Origin: an uncultured Flavobacterium sp.
GTDB lineage: Bacteria > Bacteroidota > Bacteroidia > Flavobacteriales > Flavobacteriaceae
NCBI RefSeq assembly: GCF_937967675.1
Contig: NZ_CALBSN010000162.1
Span: 1-46,516, forward strand
DNA: 46,516 nucleotides
Reading direction: 5' to 3'
This document shows, piece after piece, positions 35,989 to 43,632 of this stretch (its first letter is position 1; every line of letters starts with the position of its first letter). Below the pieces are notes generated by a model. The model searched no databases, was not told where the DNA came from, and was given only the letters and a program-made list of their open reading frames with translations. The position numbers and the translations under genes were made by a program.

Positions 35989-36552
35989 ATGAGCATGAAA
36001 TACATCAATTTAAAAATTTTAATAATTATATTGTGTATAAGTTTAATTTTTATTTCTTGTAAAGAGACTAACAACACGAATGATATTGAAGAAACAACTT
36101 TAAAAAAGGAAAATGAACTATTAAGAAAGGAAAATGAGCTTTTGAGAAAAGAGGAAGAATTAAATCAAAAAATAGTAATTGAAGAATCTCAAGCAAAACA
36201 ATCTGAAAGAACAGATAATCTTAATTTTTTAAAAACATTAAATGGTATATATCCAAACGATGTTAAGTTATTAGAAAATTCTTCATTAACTCAACGTCTT
36301 AAAATTCTAATTGGAAATGAACGTTATAACTTTTTAATTGAAAATTGGGCAACTGAAATACCTATGGTTTTTTCAAATAATATTTTTGTAACAGAAGGTT
36401 GTCAAGCACATAATTGTAGTTCTACAAATTTTATCATTGTATATGATTTTTCTAAAGATATTATGTATGCTGGTATTAGAGAAGAAGAAAACATTCAAAC
36501 TTTTTCTGAAGATGGAAGCAATTCAATAAAAATTAATGAATGGAAAAAATAA
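35989..36552 (+). CDS. Lipoprotein with coiled coil and Ivy-like lysozyme-inhibitor domain
   Basis: 187 residues from the ATG at 35989; a start at 35962 would overlap the protease gene, and the ATG at 35995 is also possible. The lipobox is IFISC (cysteine 24). A coiled coil of ENELLRK repeats (about 40-60) resembles that of the upstream protease lipoprotein. The C-terminal domain contains GCQAHNC (cysteines 138 and 143) then a strand IIVYDF, matching the CxxHxC loop that Ivy-type inhibitors insert into the lysozyme active site (CKPHDC in E. coli Ivy). The placement two genes after a GH25 lysozyme supports, but does not prove, an inhibitor role. Confidence 0.8.
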   Translation: MSMKYINLKILIIILCISLIFISCKETNNTNDIEETTLKKENELLRKENELLRKEEELNQKIVIEESQAKQSERTDNLNFLKTLNGIYPNDVKLLENSSLTQRLKILIGNERYNFLIENWATEIPMVFSNNIFVTEGCQAHNCSSTNFIIVYDFSKDIMYAGIREEENIQTFSEDGSNSIKINEWKK

Positions 36553-36580
36553 TAATTAATAGTAAAAATAATTGTTAAAA

Positions 36581-37522
36581 ATGTTAAATATTGGATTAAA
36601 AAAACATCTTGAATCACATAATAAATTATCAGAATTTTGTAAACCTTTCACTAATAGTATTTTCCCTGAATGTGAAATTGATGTTATTCTAGACGAAACT
36701 TACAAATTTTTTTATCACCAATTTTTGCCTAATTGTAAACTAACTGTGTTTTTAGTTTTGGAAAGAGATTTAAGTAGCACTGTTAATTTTGGTTCTGCAA
36801 AAATTAATGTTAAATGTTATGTTGAAAATAAATCAAACAAAAGTTATTTTTATTACGAAGTTAAACCAAAATATTTATCAAGTAATCAATTTCTTAATGA
36901 ACTCAAATTAAACCCTACATTTAAAGAATTTCATATTTATCATAATATTATGAACTCTTGGAATGTTATTGATGATAAATACCGAAATTTTGAGATGAAT
37001 TTTAATGGTAACAGTATTCATAAAGTTATAAGTCCATACAATTTAGATTTTAAAGAAAATAAGTTTTCTATAATTCCAGCTTTAATAAAATATGAAAATA
37101 ATAGTAATCTGAACTTCCAAAAAAGATATGATTTTTGTATAATAATATCATATTCCGAATTTGATTTTATACCACAGGATGAACAAGATGTTGAAGATGT
37201 ATTTTTATTTTTTGAAAAGTTCAGTGTTTTTTCAGGAGACAAGGAAATTAGTCGAAAAATAATAGAAAATAAAGAAGGTAAATTTGGATTTGAAGACAAA
37301 CGTTTTTCAATTGTACAATCAACTCAAAATAATAATGTAGGTTTTTTTAAAGATTTAGAAAACCCAAAAACAAAGGAAGTTACAATTTCATACAGAGTTG
37401 GTCAAAAAAATTTTAATACAAAAATTGATAGAGATGAAATTAATAATATTATAGAGTTATGGTTGCTATTTGAGAAATTATCAAATTTAACAGATTTTAA
37501 ACCAGATATGTGGAAAGATTAG
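36581..37522 (+). CDS. Unknown 313-residue protein
   Basis: Starts at the ATG at 36581; the frame also has a TTG at 36572. No signal peptide or membrane helix, so it is cytoplasmic, unlike most of its neighbours. Segments such as CKLTVFLVLERDLSSTVNF, KSYFYYEVKPKYLSS and EVTISYRVGQKNF suggest alternating strands and helices. I recognise no family. It lies 28 bp after the Ivy-like gene and ends 92 bp before the PP2C gene. Confidence 0.72.
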   Translation: MLNIGLKKHLESHNKLSEFCKPFTNSIFPECEIDVILDETYKFFYHQFLPNCKLTVFLVLERDLSSTVNFGSAKINVKCYVENKSNKSYFYYEVKPKYLSSNQFLNELKLNPTFKEFHIYHNIMNSWNVIDDKYRNFEMNFNGNSIHKVISPYNLDFKENKFSIIPALIKYENNSNLNFQKRYDFCIIISYSEFDFIPQDEQDVEDVFLFFEKFSVFSGDKEISRKIIENKEGKFGFEDKRFSIVQSTQNNNVGFFKDLENPKTKEVTISYRVGQKNFNTKIDRDEINNIIELWLLFEKLSNLTDFKPDMWKD

Positions 37523-37614
37523 TTTAAATATTCCGTTAATTATTTTGTTAGCAATATGGGTAAAACCCTCATCACTATCTTTAATTGCATCAAAACCTAA
37601 ACTAATTTTAGAAA

Positions 37615-38331
37615 ATGTTTATTTTCAAATCTGAATATAAAATATACGAAAAATCCAAAAGAGATATCAATGAAGATTATTTAATTTGCCATTCAAATAA
37701 ATTTTATGCTGTTCTAGATGGTGTTGGTGGAAATAGAAACGGTCAGATAGCTTCAAAATTAGTTGGAGAAACTATAAAAGAATCACTTTTAAAATCTAAG
37801 TCTATTGATGAAGCGATTGAAGAATCAGAAAAAAAGTTAAGTTCTTACAAAAGAAAGCATCCTTCTTCAGAACGAATGGCAACAACAATTGCCGTTGCTG
37901 AAATATTAGAAAATAGTATTCTAGTATCTTGGGCTGGAGACAGTCGAGTTTATCAATTTCGTAATGGGAAAATTATATTCATGACTAAAGACCACACTTG
38001 GGTAGCAGAAGCAGTTAAAAAAGGTGTTTTAAGCTCCGTGGAGGCACTTTTTCATCCAAGAGCTAATGAAGTAACAAAATCAATAAAAGATAGCTCAAAA
38101 CCTGTAAAATTAGAACAGATTTTAATAGACGATATTCAACCAAATGATTACTTTTTAATTTGTACAGATGGCATTACAGAATCGTGGATTGATTCGGCTT
38201 TAGAAGAGCTGTTTTCTAAATTTAATTCATCAAATGATATAATTCAAGAATTAAAAAAATGCTGTGAAACATTTTCAGAAGATAATTTCACAGCAATTAT
38301 ATTTAAAATTGAATCAATCTCTCGTTTTTAA
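37615..38331 (+). CDS. PP2C-family serine/threonine protein phosphatase
   Basis: 238 residues, a stand-alone PP2C (PPM) domain of Stp/PrpC type. Metal ligands and motifs: NEDYL (D21), VLDGVGG (D35, G36), MATTIAVA, WAGDSRVYQF (D109), KDHTW, LICTDGITE (D185) and EDNFTAII (D223). It should dephosphorylate phospho-Ser/Thr proteins using Mn or Mg. No protein kinase gene is seen in the element, so the substrate kinase must be elsewhere or is hidden in an unrecognised protein. It is convergent with the next gene (4-bp gap). Confidence 0.93.
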   Translation: MFIFKSEYKIYEKSKRDINEDYLICHSNKFYAVLDGVGGNRNGQIASKLVGETIKESLLKSKSIDEAIEESEKKLSSYKRKHPSSERMATTIAVAEILENSILVSWAGDSRVYQFRNGKIIFMTKDHTWVAEAVKKGVLSSVEALFHPRANEVTKSIKDSSKPVKLEQILIDDIQPNDYFLICTDGITESWIDSALEELFSKFNSSNDIIQELKKCCETFSEDNFTAIIFKIESISRF

Positions 38332-38335
38332 AAGA

Positions 38336-38923
38336 CTACTTTTTTCCATACTTTAATTCATTATACCACAATGCATCTCTATGTATTTTGTAATACATTT
38401 TGGAATCACTTACAGTGTAATGTACATAAGTTTCGTCAATATGTGTTATTCTTGGATTTAGTTGAATTTTTTCCACATCACAATACAAAAGATTTTTGAA
38501 AAGTCTAAAATTTGCATCTCTTTCAAAGTCGCTTAAACTTGGTTCCAAATACCAAATGTAATTTCCGCTGGAGACAATTACGCTTTGAAGCCATTCGACA
38601 TCATTACAATCGGGATGAGGTTCATTTATTAATTCTGAAACTTCTCCTCTTACACCTTGTGTAAGTAATTCCTCAATGAATAAGTAATCTTTCTGTAATA
38701 CTAATCCATTAGCAATAAGAACTTTTTGTTCAAATTCTTCAAGTTGAAAAGGTGGCGAACTCATTTCAGCAGTCATTAAAATATTTCCATTTGTAACTCC
38801 TGAAAAATTGTGTTGTGTTGAAAATTTCTCTATACTATCAAATTTCTCTACAACACTTGAAACTTTTATAACAAGAGTTGAAAAAACAATTTTTTGAATA
38901 TCTAGGTCGATGTATGTAATCAT
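38336..38923 (-). CDS. Unknown 195-residue protein
   Basis: Cytoplasmic by sequence (no signal peptide or membrane helix). It begins MITYIDLDIQKIVFSTLVIK and contains TNGNILMTAEMSSPPFQLEEFE and PHPDCNDVEWLQSVIV. Mixed alpha/beta composition. Not recognised. It is minus-strand, convergent with the PP2C gene; 180 bp of AT-rich sequence with no clear feature separates it from the polymerase-like gene, which has the same orientation. Confidence 0.7.
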   Translation of the reverse strand: MITYIDLDIQKIVFSTLVIKVSSVVEKFDSIEKFSTQHNFSGVTNGNILMTAEMSSPPFQLEEFEQKVLIANGLVLQKDYLFIEELLTQGVRGEVSELINEPHPDCNDVEWLQSVIVSSGNYIWYLEPSLSDFERDANFRLFKNLLYCDVEKIQLNPRITHIDETYVHYTVSDSKMYYKIHRDALWYNELKYGKK

Positions 38924-39103
38924 AAAATATCTATAAGGCTAATTATGTGAATAAAAATTAAAATATACTAGTTAATAATTAAGGAAACTTTCTTTGATTC
39001 TATTTAGTTGATATGGATTCTAACTAACATTAGTATAAATACTTATAAAGTAAAAAAGTATTAAAATTAAAAAAATATTGTTAGTAACAAGCAAGTTTTT
39101 TAT

Positions 39104-40516
39104 TTAACTCACTTCTCGATAATCCGTTACGAACTTAGACTTTTCAATGGTTAGATTTGGAGCTACTCCAAATAAATCAATAAATTTATTATCCATAAAA
39201 TCTTTAAGTTCCTCCACATGACTGACAGTCGTAATCAAGCAATCATGTAATGTGAAGACAGGAACTTTACCTTTATGAATCTTGTCATACTCCCTAGCTA
39301 TTTTGTCAATCATTGTTTTCGCTTCAAATTGAAAAGTACAATAAGCTATTTTTTTGTGTCGTTCTTTTGGGTCTCCATTATTATTGTCGATATTTTTAAA
39401 CTCATTTATAAAATAAAGGACTTGAGGAAATATAGAACCAAAAGCAAGTTGTTCAAATTTATAAATACTAGTTTTAGCAAAAAGCATTGACAATAGCCTT
39501 TTCTTTGCAAACTTCACCAAGTCTTTCATGTCGCCATCAAAATAATAACCAAATTGCTCTTTAAATGCGTGATTGTAATACTTCATCACTTTTTCAAAAT
39601 TGTAACCCTTTGAAGTATAAACTTCTTCTTTAAAGATTCTATCAGCAAACCGTTCGTAGAGGTGTTTATTTAAAACTAAATCGCCAAAGTCGTCAACCTC
39701 TTTATTTACTTGGTATACAGGCATTTTTTCTAACATATAAATGATAGAATTATCATACTGAAATTCATCTGAAACGTAAGTCAGACGATTAGCTAGATAG
39801 TACTTCATAATCAAAAACAGGAAAAATGGTATTGCCGAGCTGATGTCGACTTCGGCTAGAAATTCCCCATCATATTGTAGATGATTTCTAGCATTTTTTG
39901 ATAAACGTGTAATGTTAGAATGAACCCTCCCATCAGTCTTTGGTTTTAATGTTAATTTGGTATCTCCATTCATTATTTTGATGATACTTTTAGCGTTTCT
40001 AAGACGTTTTTCTTTATCAAATATTTCGTTTATACGTTCCATTGCTAAAGAAGGCTCATAAATTCTTAATTTACCATAATTAAAATATTTCAATAAGAAA
40101 TAATAATTTAACCTTACCATTTCATTAGTAGTTTTTTTTAGTATTATTTCATTTATTTTTCTTAAAAGAGATTTATCTGTAATTTCATAAATCTCTAATT
40201 CACTGTCGGAGTAATATTTCGGGAGTTTGTAACCAAATGGCTTGCCTTTTTCATATCTTGCCCCCCTTAGAACAGCTCCGTTATTGGGGAAGTTTTCAGT
40301 TAAAAATTGTATATGTTTATTATATATTCTGTTAAATTTTTGAAGATACTTAGAACTCAATCTAGTATAATTTGAAGATTTATTGCTTTGGTACAAAATC
40401 ACAAAATGAATGACCAAGTAAGCAAAGTCAGTATTGAACTTGAAATCGGGATTGTATTTGTTTAATAAATATTCAAGGTTTAAATTCTTTGGTTTTAGGA
40501 TATAATATGCTTTCAT
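39104..40516 (-). CDS. Divergent polymerase-like protein (family A palm motifs)
   Basis: 470 residues from the ATG at 40516 (MKAYYILKPK); a TTG 21 bp upstream is possible. The segment TDGRVHSNITRLSKNARNHL (about 194-213) followed by GEFLAEVDISSAIPFFL (D224) parallels the GR...R...DYSQIELR motif A region of family A DNA polymerases. VPVFTLHDCLITT (H424, D425) parallels the HDE motif C, preceded by a helix FQFEAKTMIDKIAREYDKI as in Pol I. The canonical O-helix R-x3-K-x3-F-x3-Y is not matched. No exonuclease domain. I have seen similar uncharacterised proteins in Bacteroidetes elements. A replication role is inference. Confidence 0.7.
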   Translation of the reverse strand: MKAYYILKPKNLNLEYLLNKYNPDFKFNTDFAYLVIHFVILYQSNKSSNYTRLSSKYLQKFNRIYNKHIQFLTENFPNNGAVLRGARYEKGKPFGYKLPKYYSDSELEIYEITDKSLLRKINEIILKKTTNEMVRLNYYFLLKYFNYGKLRIYEPSLAMERINEIFDKEKRLRNAKSIIKIMNGDTKLTLKPKTDGRVHSNITRLSKNARNHLQYDGEFLAEVDISSAIPFFLFLIMKYYLANRLTYVSDEFQYDNSIIYMLEKMPVYQVNKEVDDFGDLVLNKHLYERFADRIFKEEVYTSKGYNFEKVMKYYNHAFKEQFGYYFDGDMKDLVKFAKKRLLSMLFAKTSIYKFEQLAFGSIFPQVLYFINEFKNIDNNNGDPKERHKKIAYCTFQFEAKTMIDKIAREYDKIHKGKVPVFTLHDCLITTVSHVEELKDFMDNKFIDLFGVAPNLTIEKSKFVTDYREVS

Positions 40517-41094
40517 TTTTACGATATTTTTAGACAAAGCGATGCCTACGATGTTAAAAACACCGCTAAATCTTATAAGTTAAATTTTAATTTATTAAAT
40601 TGGAAACTAGCTTAAAAAGCTAATGATAAAGCATAAAAAGTCAATACACTTTGAAGCGACAACGAATAAATACAATTGTTAAAGGAATTTTGCAGTAAAA
40701 GAACACACTGCTAGGAAAACAGACAGTTTTAGTCATAAATACGTTTTTCTTTTAGTTAAAAACTCACATCTTTTTTCCACCTTACATACGTTAACGCAGG
40801 TTGGCATAGGATAAACCTAACTCTTGATATTTTTTACAAAATTACAAAAAAATACTGAAATAGGCAAGTATAAATGACTAAAAATGAACGCATACCGAAT
40901 ATCGACAGTAAATAAACTCTAAAAATAACTAATAAAATAAGTTTTAAAACTTTGAAAAGTGTGCCAAAAGTGTGCCAAGAAAATAGGAAATTTGACTTTT
41001 TTTTTATACTTTTATATAAATATTAATCAGACACTTCTTAAATAAGAAACCGTTCTTTTAAATTTTGTAAGTTATTGGAAATATGCGTATTAAC
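40517..41094 (-). other. Long leader / non-coding region upstream of the polymerase-like gene
   Basis: 578 bp with no substantial ORF. A minus-strand TAATTTTG box (40844 to 40837) predicts a transcript start near 40830 and so a leader of about 310 nt. The leader begins with a possible hairpin (AGGTT with AACCT) and a 24-codon frame at 40807-40733 with three cysteines (MPTCVNVCKVEKRC...). Two further AGCT-type hairpins occur around 40605-40625. The part from 40850 to 41094 is AT-rich and holds the right-end tandem 11-mers. Confidence 0.45.
40957..40980 (+). repeat. Tandem 11-bp direct repeats inside the right end
   Basis: Two adjacent 11-mers, GTGTGCCAAAA (40959-40969) and GTGTGCCAAGA (40970-40980), related to the GTGTGTCACAA pair inside the left end, in the same orientation and with the same period. 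They lie 115 bp from the right tRNA repeat. Confidence 0.75.
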
Positions 41095-41100
41095 TACAAT

Positions 41101-41129
41101 AAAAAAAGCTCCGAGTTTCCTCGAAGCTT
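41101..41129 (-). terminator. tRNA-His terminator, right copy
   Basis: Same 10-bp hairpin as the left copy (41106-41115 with 41120-41129), followed by T residues on the minus strand. Confidence 0.85.
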
Positions 41130-41141
41130 TCCAATGTTAAG

Positions 41142-41216
<75 letters not shown>

Positions 41217-41232
41217 ATTTGTTTTGCGAGTG

Positions 41233-41262
41233 CAAATATAGGGGTTTACTTCTATCTTGCAA
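41233..41262 (-). promoter_or_regulatory. Promoter of the right tRNA-His copy
   Basis: Minus-strand TTG (41262-41260), 19-bp spacer, TATATTTG (41240-41233): a full match to the Bacteroidetes consensus. It lies in chromosomal DNA outside the repeat apart from its last base. Confidence 0.85.
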
Positions 41263-41290
41263 AGATTTTTTTTACTTTTTTACTACAATT

Positions 41291-42007
41291 TTATTTCAAA
41301 TCGCCTAAGCTATTGACAGCCAAATATCTTTCAGTAGTAAAACCTTCTGCATACTCTACTCCTACTAACCTTCCAAGGTCTTGAGCACGATATTTTACAC
41401 TATCTAAAAAGTTTTTTGAAGTAATTGGTGAAACCGGTTCTTTTGAATTTGGATCATAAAACTGCGAACCATAAGCCAACACAGAATCCATTTTTTTATC
41501 CATAAATTCCGAAATATCCACCACAAAATCAGGTTCAATATTTTGCCATTGAATATAATGATACACTACTTTTGGTCGCCATGCTTCTTGCGCTTCGCCA
41601 TTTAACTCGGTTTTAATTTGGCGTAAACCTGATAGAAAACAAGCATCGCTAACTAATTTACTTCCTTTTCCATGATCAATGTGTCTATCTTTAACGGCGT
41701 TACACAAGACGATTTCAGGTTGGTATTTGCGAATCATTTCAATTACTTTCAATTGATGTGCTTCATCATTTACGAAAAAACCATCACGCATATCTAAATT
41801 ATCACGCACCACAACTCCTAAAATCTCTGAAGCCTTAGCCGATTCCGAATTACGAATTTCCACCGAACCACGAGTTCCTAACTCACCACGAGTTAAATCG
41901 ATAATCCCGACTTTCTTTCCAAGGCTAACTTCTTTGGCAATCGTGCCGCTACAACCTAATTCTACATCATCTGGATGCGCTCCAAAAGCTAATATATCTA
42001 ATTTCAT
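41291..42007 (-). CDS. bshB1: Bacillithiol biosynthesis deacetylase BshB1
   Basis: 238 residues, PIG-L/LmbE superfamily. Zinc-site motifs are visible: AHPDDVELGC near the N-terminus and DRHIDHGKGSKL in the middle, with the catalytic aspartate in the AHPDD loop. It removes the acetyl group from GlcNAc-malate during bacillithiol synthesis. The length and the GTRGS and PEIVLCN segments fit the BshB1 subgroup. It is the first core gene beyond the element, in a minus-strand group with the isochorismate synthase gene 30 bp upstream. Confidence 0.94.
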   Translation of the reverse strand: MKLDILAFGAHPDDVELGCSGTIAKEVSLGKKVGIIDLTRGELGTRGSVEIRNSESAKASEILGVVVRDNLDMRDGFFVNDEAHQLKVIEMIRKYQPEIVLCNAVKDRHIDHGKGSKLVSDACFLSGLRQIKTELNGEAQEAWRPKVVYHYIQWQNIEPDFVVDISEFMDKKMDSVLAYGSQFYDPNSKEPVSPITSKNFLDSVKYRAQDLGRLVGVEYAEGFTTERYLAVNSLGDLK

Positions 42008-42037
42008 TTTTAGTTTATAAGTTTATCGTTTAAGAGT

Positions 42038-43072
42038 TTAAAAGGTTTTGGAAACTAAAATATTTCTCATGGTCATGGATTTGTTTTCTGTTTCAATAAA
42101 TTCCTTTTCAGGATTGCTGTCTTTTGTGATGCCACAACCTACGTAAATAGTTACAACATTATTTTCTACTTCTAAACAGCGTAAATTTACGAATAAATCG
42201 GTTTGATTGTCTTTATTGTATTCACCTAAAAATCCCGCGTAATATTTTCGATTATAACCTTCATTTTTCAGAATAAAATCGATGGCTTGTACTTTGGGTA
42301 AACCACAAACCGCTGGTGTTGGATGTAACGCTTTTATCAAATCATTCGCTTGAAAATCAGGAGTTAATTCACCCGAAACAAACGATTTTAAATGCGCTAA
42401 ATTTCCAGCTTTAACTGTTTTAGCATCAGAAACAATAAGATTATTTATTTTATCTTTTACTTTAGTTACAATATAATCCGTTACAAATTGTTGTTCTTCG
42501 ATTTCTTTGGTGGCCCAAATTACATTTTCCGAATACAATTGTGTTCCTGCTAAAGCCACCGTTTCAAACTGATTTTGATTGATTTTTACTAATTGCTCTG
42601 GCGTAGCTCCCATCCATAAACCAATTTTAGGATGAAAAAACAAATAGCGAAAAGCCGTTGGATAAGTTGAAATCAAGCTCTGAAAGGTTTCAATAATTGA
42701 AATTTGCTCTTTTAAAACTATTTTTCGAGACAAAACTACTTTATCAAATTGACCTTGTTGAATAGCCAAAACTCCTTTTGAAACTAAATCTTCAAAAGCC
42801 TCTTTTTGATTACTTTCAGAAGTGAAATTTTCAGTAGATTTTTTCTCTAAATTTTCAAGATTTCCTTGTGAAAAGGTATTCCCTTCAAATGGAATTATTA
42901 CTTGATTTCCTTCATGAAAAGGCATAAAAACAAATCCGGCTTGACAGATGAAATCAATAATTTCATCATTTTGTTGTACCAGTAAATTCCAAACGTTTTC
43001 ATTAGGTTTTACATAGCAAACAAACGATTTTTGTTGCGAAAATAAAGCTTGTATTTCTTCAAAAACTTGCAT
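42038..43072 (-). CDS. menF: Isochorismate synthase (chorismate-binding family)
   Basis: 344 residues. The C-terminal chorismate-binding domain shows FDKVVLSRKI (general-base lysine region), GATPEQLV, ALAGTQL, LHPTPAVCGLPK, YYAGFLGEY and the Mg-binding VGCGITKDSNPEKEFIETENK. The N-terminal 90 residues are reduced compared with E. coli MenF, as in other Bacteroidetes. It converts chorismate to isochorismate; with a MenI-like thioesterase overlapping by 1 bp, menaquinone synthesis is the likely pathway. Confidence 0.92.
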   Translation of the reverse strand: MQVFEEIQALFSQQKSFVCYVKPNENVWNLLVQQNDEIIDFICQAGFVFMPFHEGNQVIIPFEGNTFSQGNLENLEKKSTENFTSESNQKEAFEDLVSKGVLAIQQGQFDKVVLSRKIVLKEQISIIETFQSLISTYPTAFRYLFFHPKIGLWMGATPEQLVKINQNQFETVALAGTQLYSENVIWATKEIEEQQFVTDYIVTKVKDKINNLIVSDAKTVKAGNLAHLKSFVSGELTPDFQANDLIKALHPTPAVCGLPKVQAIDFILKNEGYNRKYYAGFLGEYNKDNQTDLFVNLRCLEVENNVVTIYVGCGITKDSNPEKEFIETENKSMTMRNILVSKTF

Positions 43073-43497
43073 TATTGTCTTCTCGATAATACCATATTGG
43101 TTAATTTACAAAGCGAAATTAACTTTCCGTCTTCGTCTACAATTCTAATTTCCCACAAATGAATACTTGCACCTTTATGAATGATTTTTGCCGTAGCTGT
43201 TACCATTCCTTCTCTTTTACTTTTCAAGTGATTGGCAGAAATTTCGATACCACGAACTTCTTGCTTTTCTGGATTTACAAACATTAAAGAAGCGGCACTT
43301 CCAACACTTTCAGCTAAAGCTACTGTTGCTCCTCCATGCAATAATCCCATTGGTTGATGCACTCTTGGATTTACTGGCATAGTTGCAGTTAAGAAATCTT
43401 CACCAGCATCAGTATAAACAATATCTAAGGTATTCATTAAAGTATTTTTGCTCCAATCGTTACACAATTGCAACATTTTTTCTCTATCAAACATCAT
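43072..43497 (-). CDS. menI: Hotdog-fold thioesterase, probably 1,4-dihydroxy-2-naphthoyl-CoA thioesterase (MenI-like)
   Basis: 141 residues from the ATG at 43497 (MMFDREK); the frame continues to an ATG at 43524. Hotdog fold with VHQPMGLLHGGATVALAESVGSAAS, in which E63 matches the catalytic glutamate of E. coli MenI (YdiI), also E63. The last base of its stop codon precedes the isochorismate synthase ATG with a 1-bp overlap, pointing to translational coupling. Family annotation alone would say PaaI-like thioesterase; the menaquinone assignment relies on this context. Confidence 0.85.
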   Translation of the reverse strand: MMFDREKMLQLCNDWSKNTLMNTLDIVYTDAGEDFLTATMPVNPRVHQPMGLLHGGATVALAESVGSAASLMFVNPEKQEVRGIEISANHLKSKREGMVTATAKIIHKGASIHLWEIRIVDEDGKLISLCKLTNMVLSRRQ

Positions 43498-43632
43498 AAC
43501 TTTATTTTTTGTAAAATTAATCATTCCGAATAGAATATTTCAACAGATTTAACGTTTTAATAGTTATTTTAATCCATTTTTGATTTTATAGATTTAAAAT
43601 TAATATTTACATTTACCAAAATTACATTATTC

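Noticed and set aside
39275..39490. 71-codon plus-strand frame within the polymerase-like gene
   Set aside because: Antisense shadow of the motif B to motif C region with no independent support.
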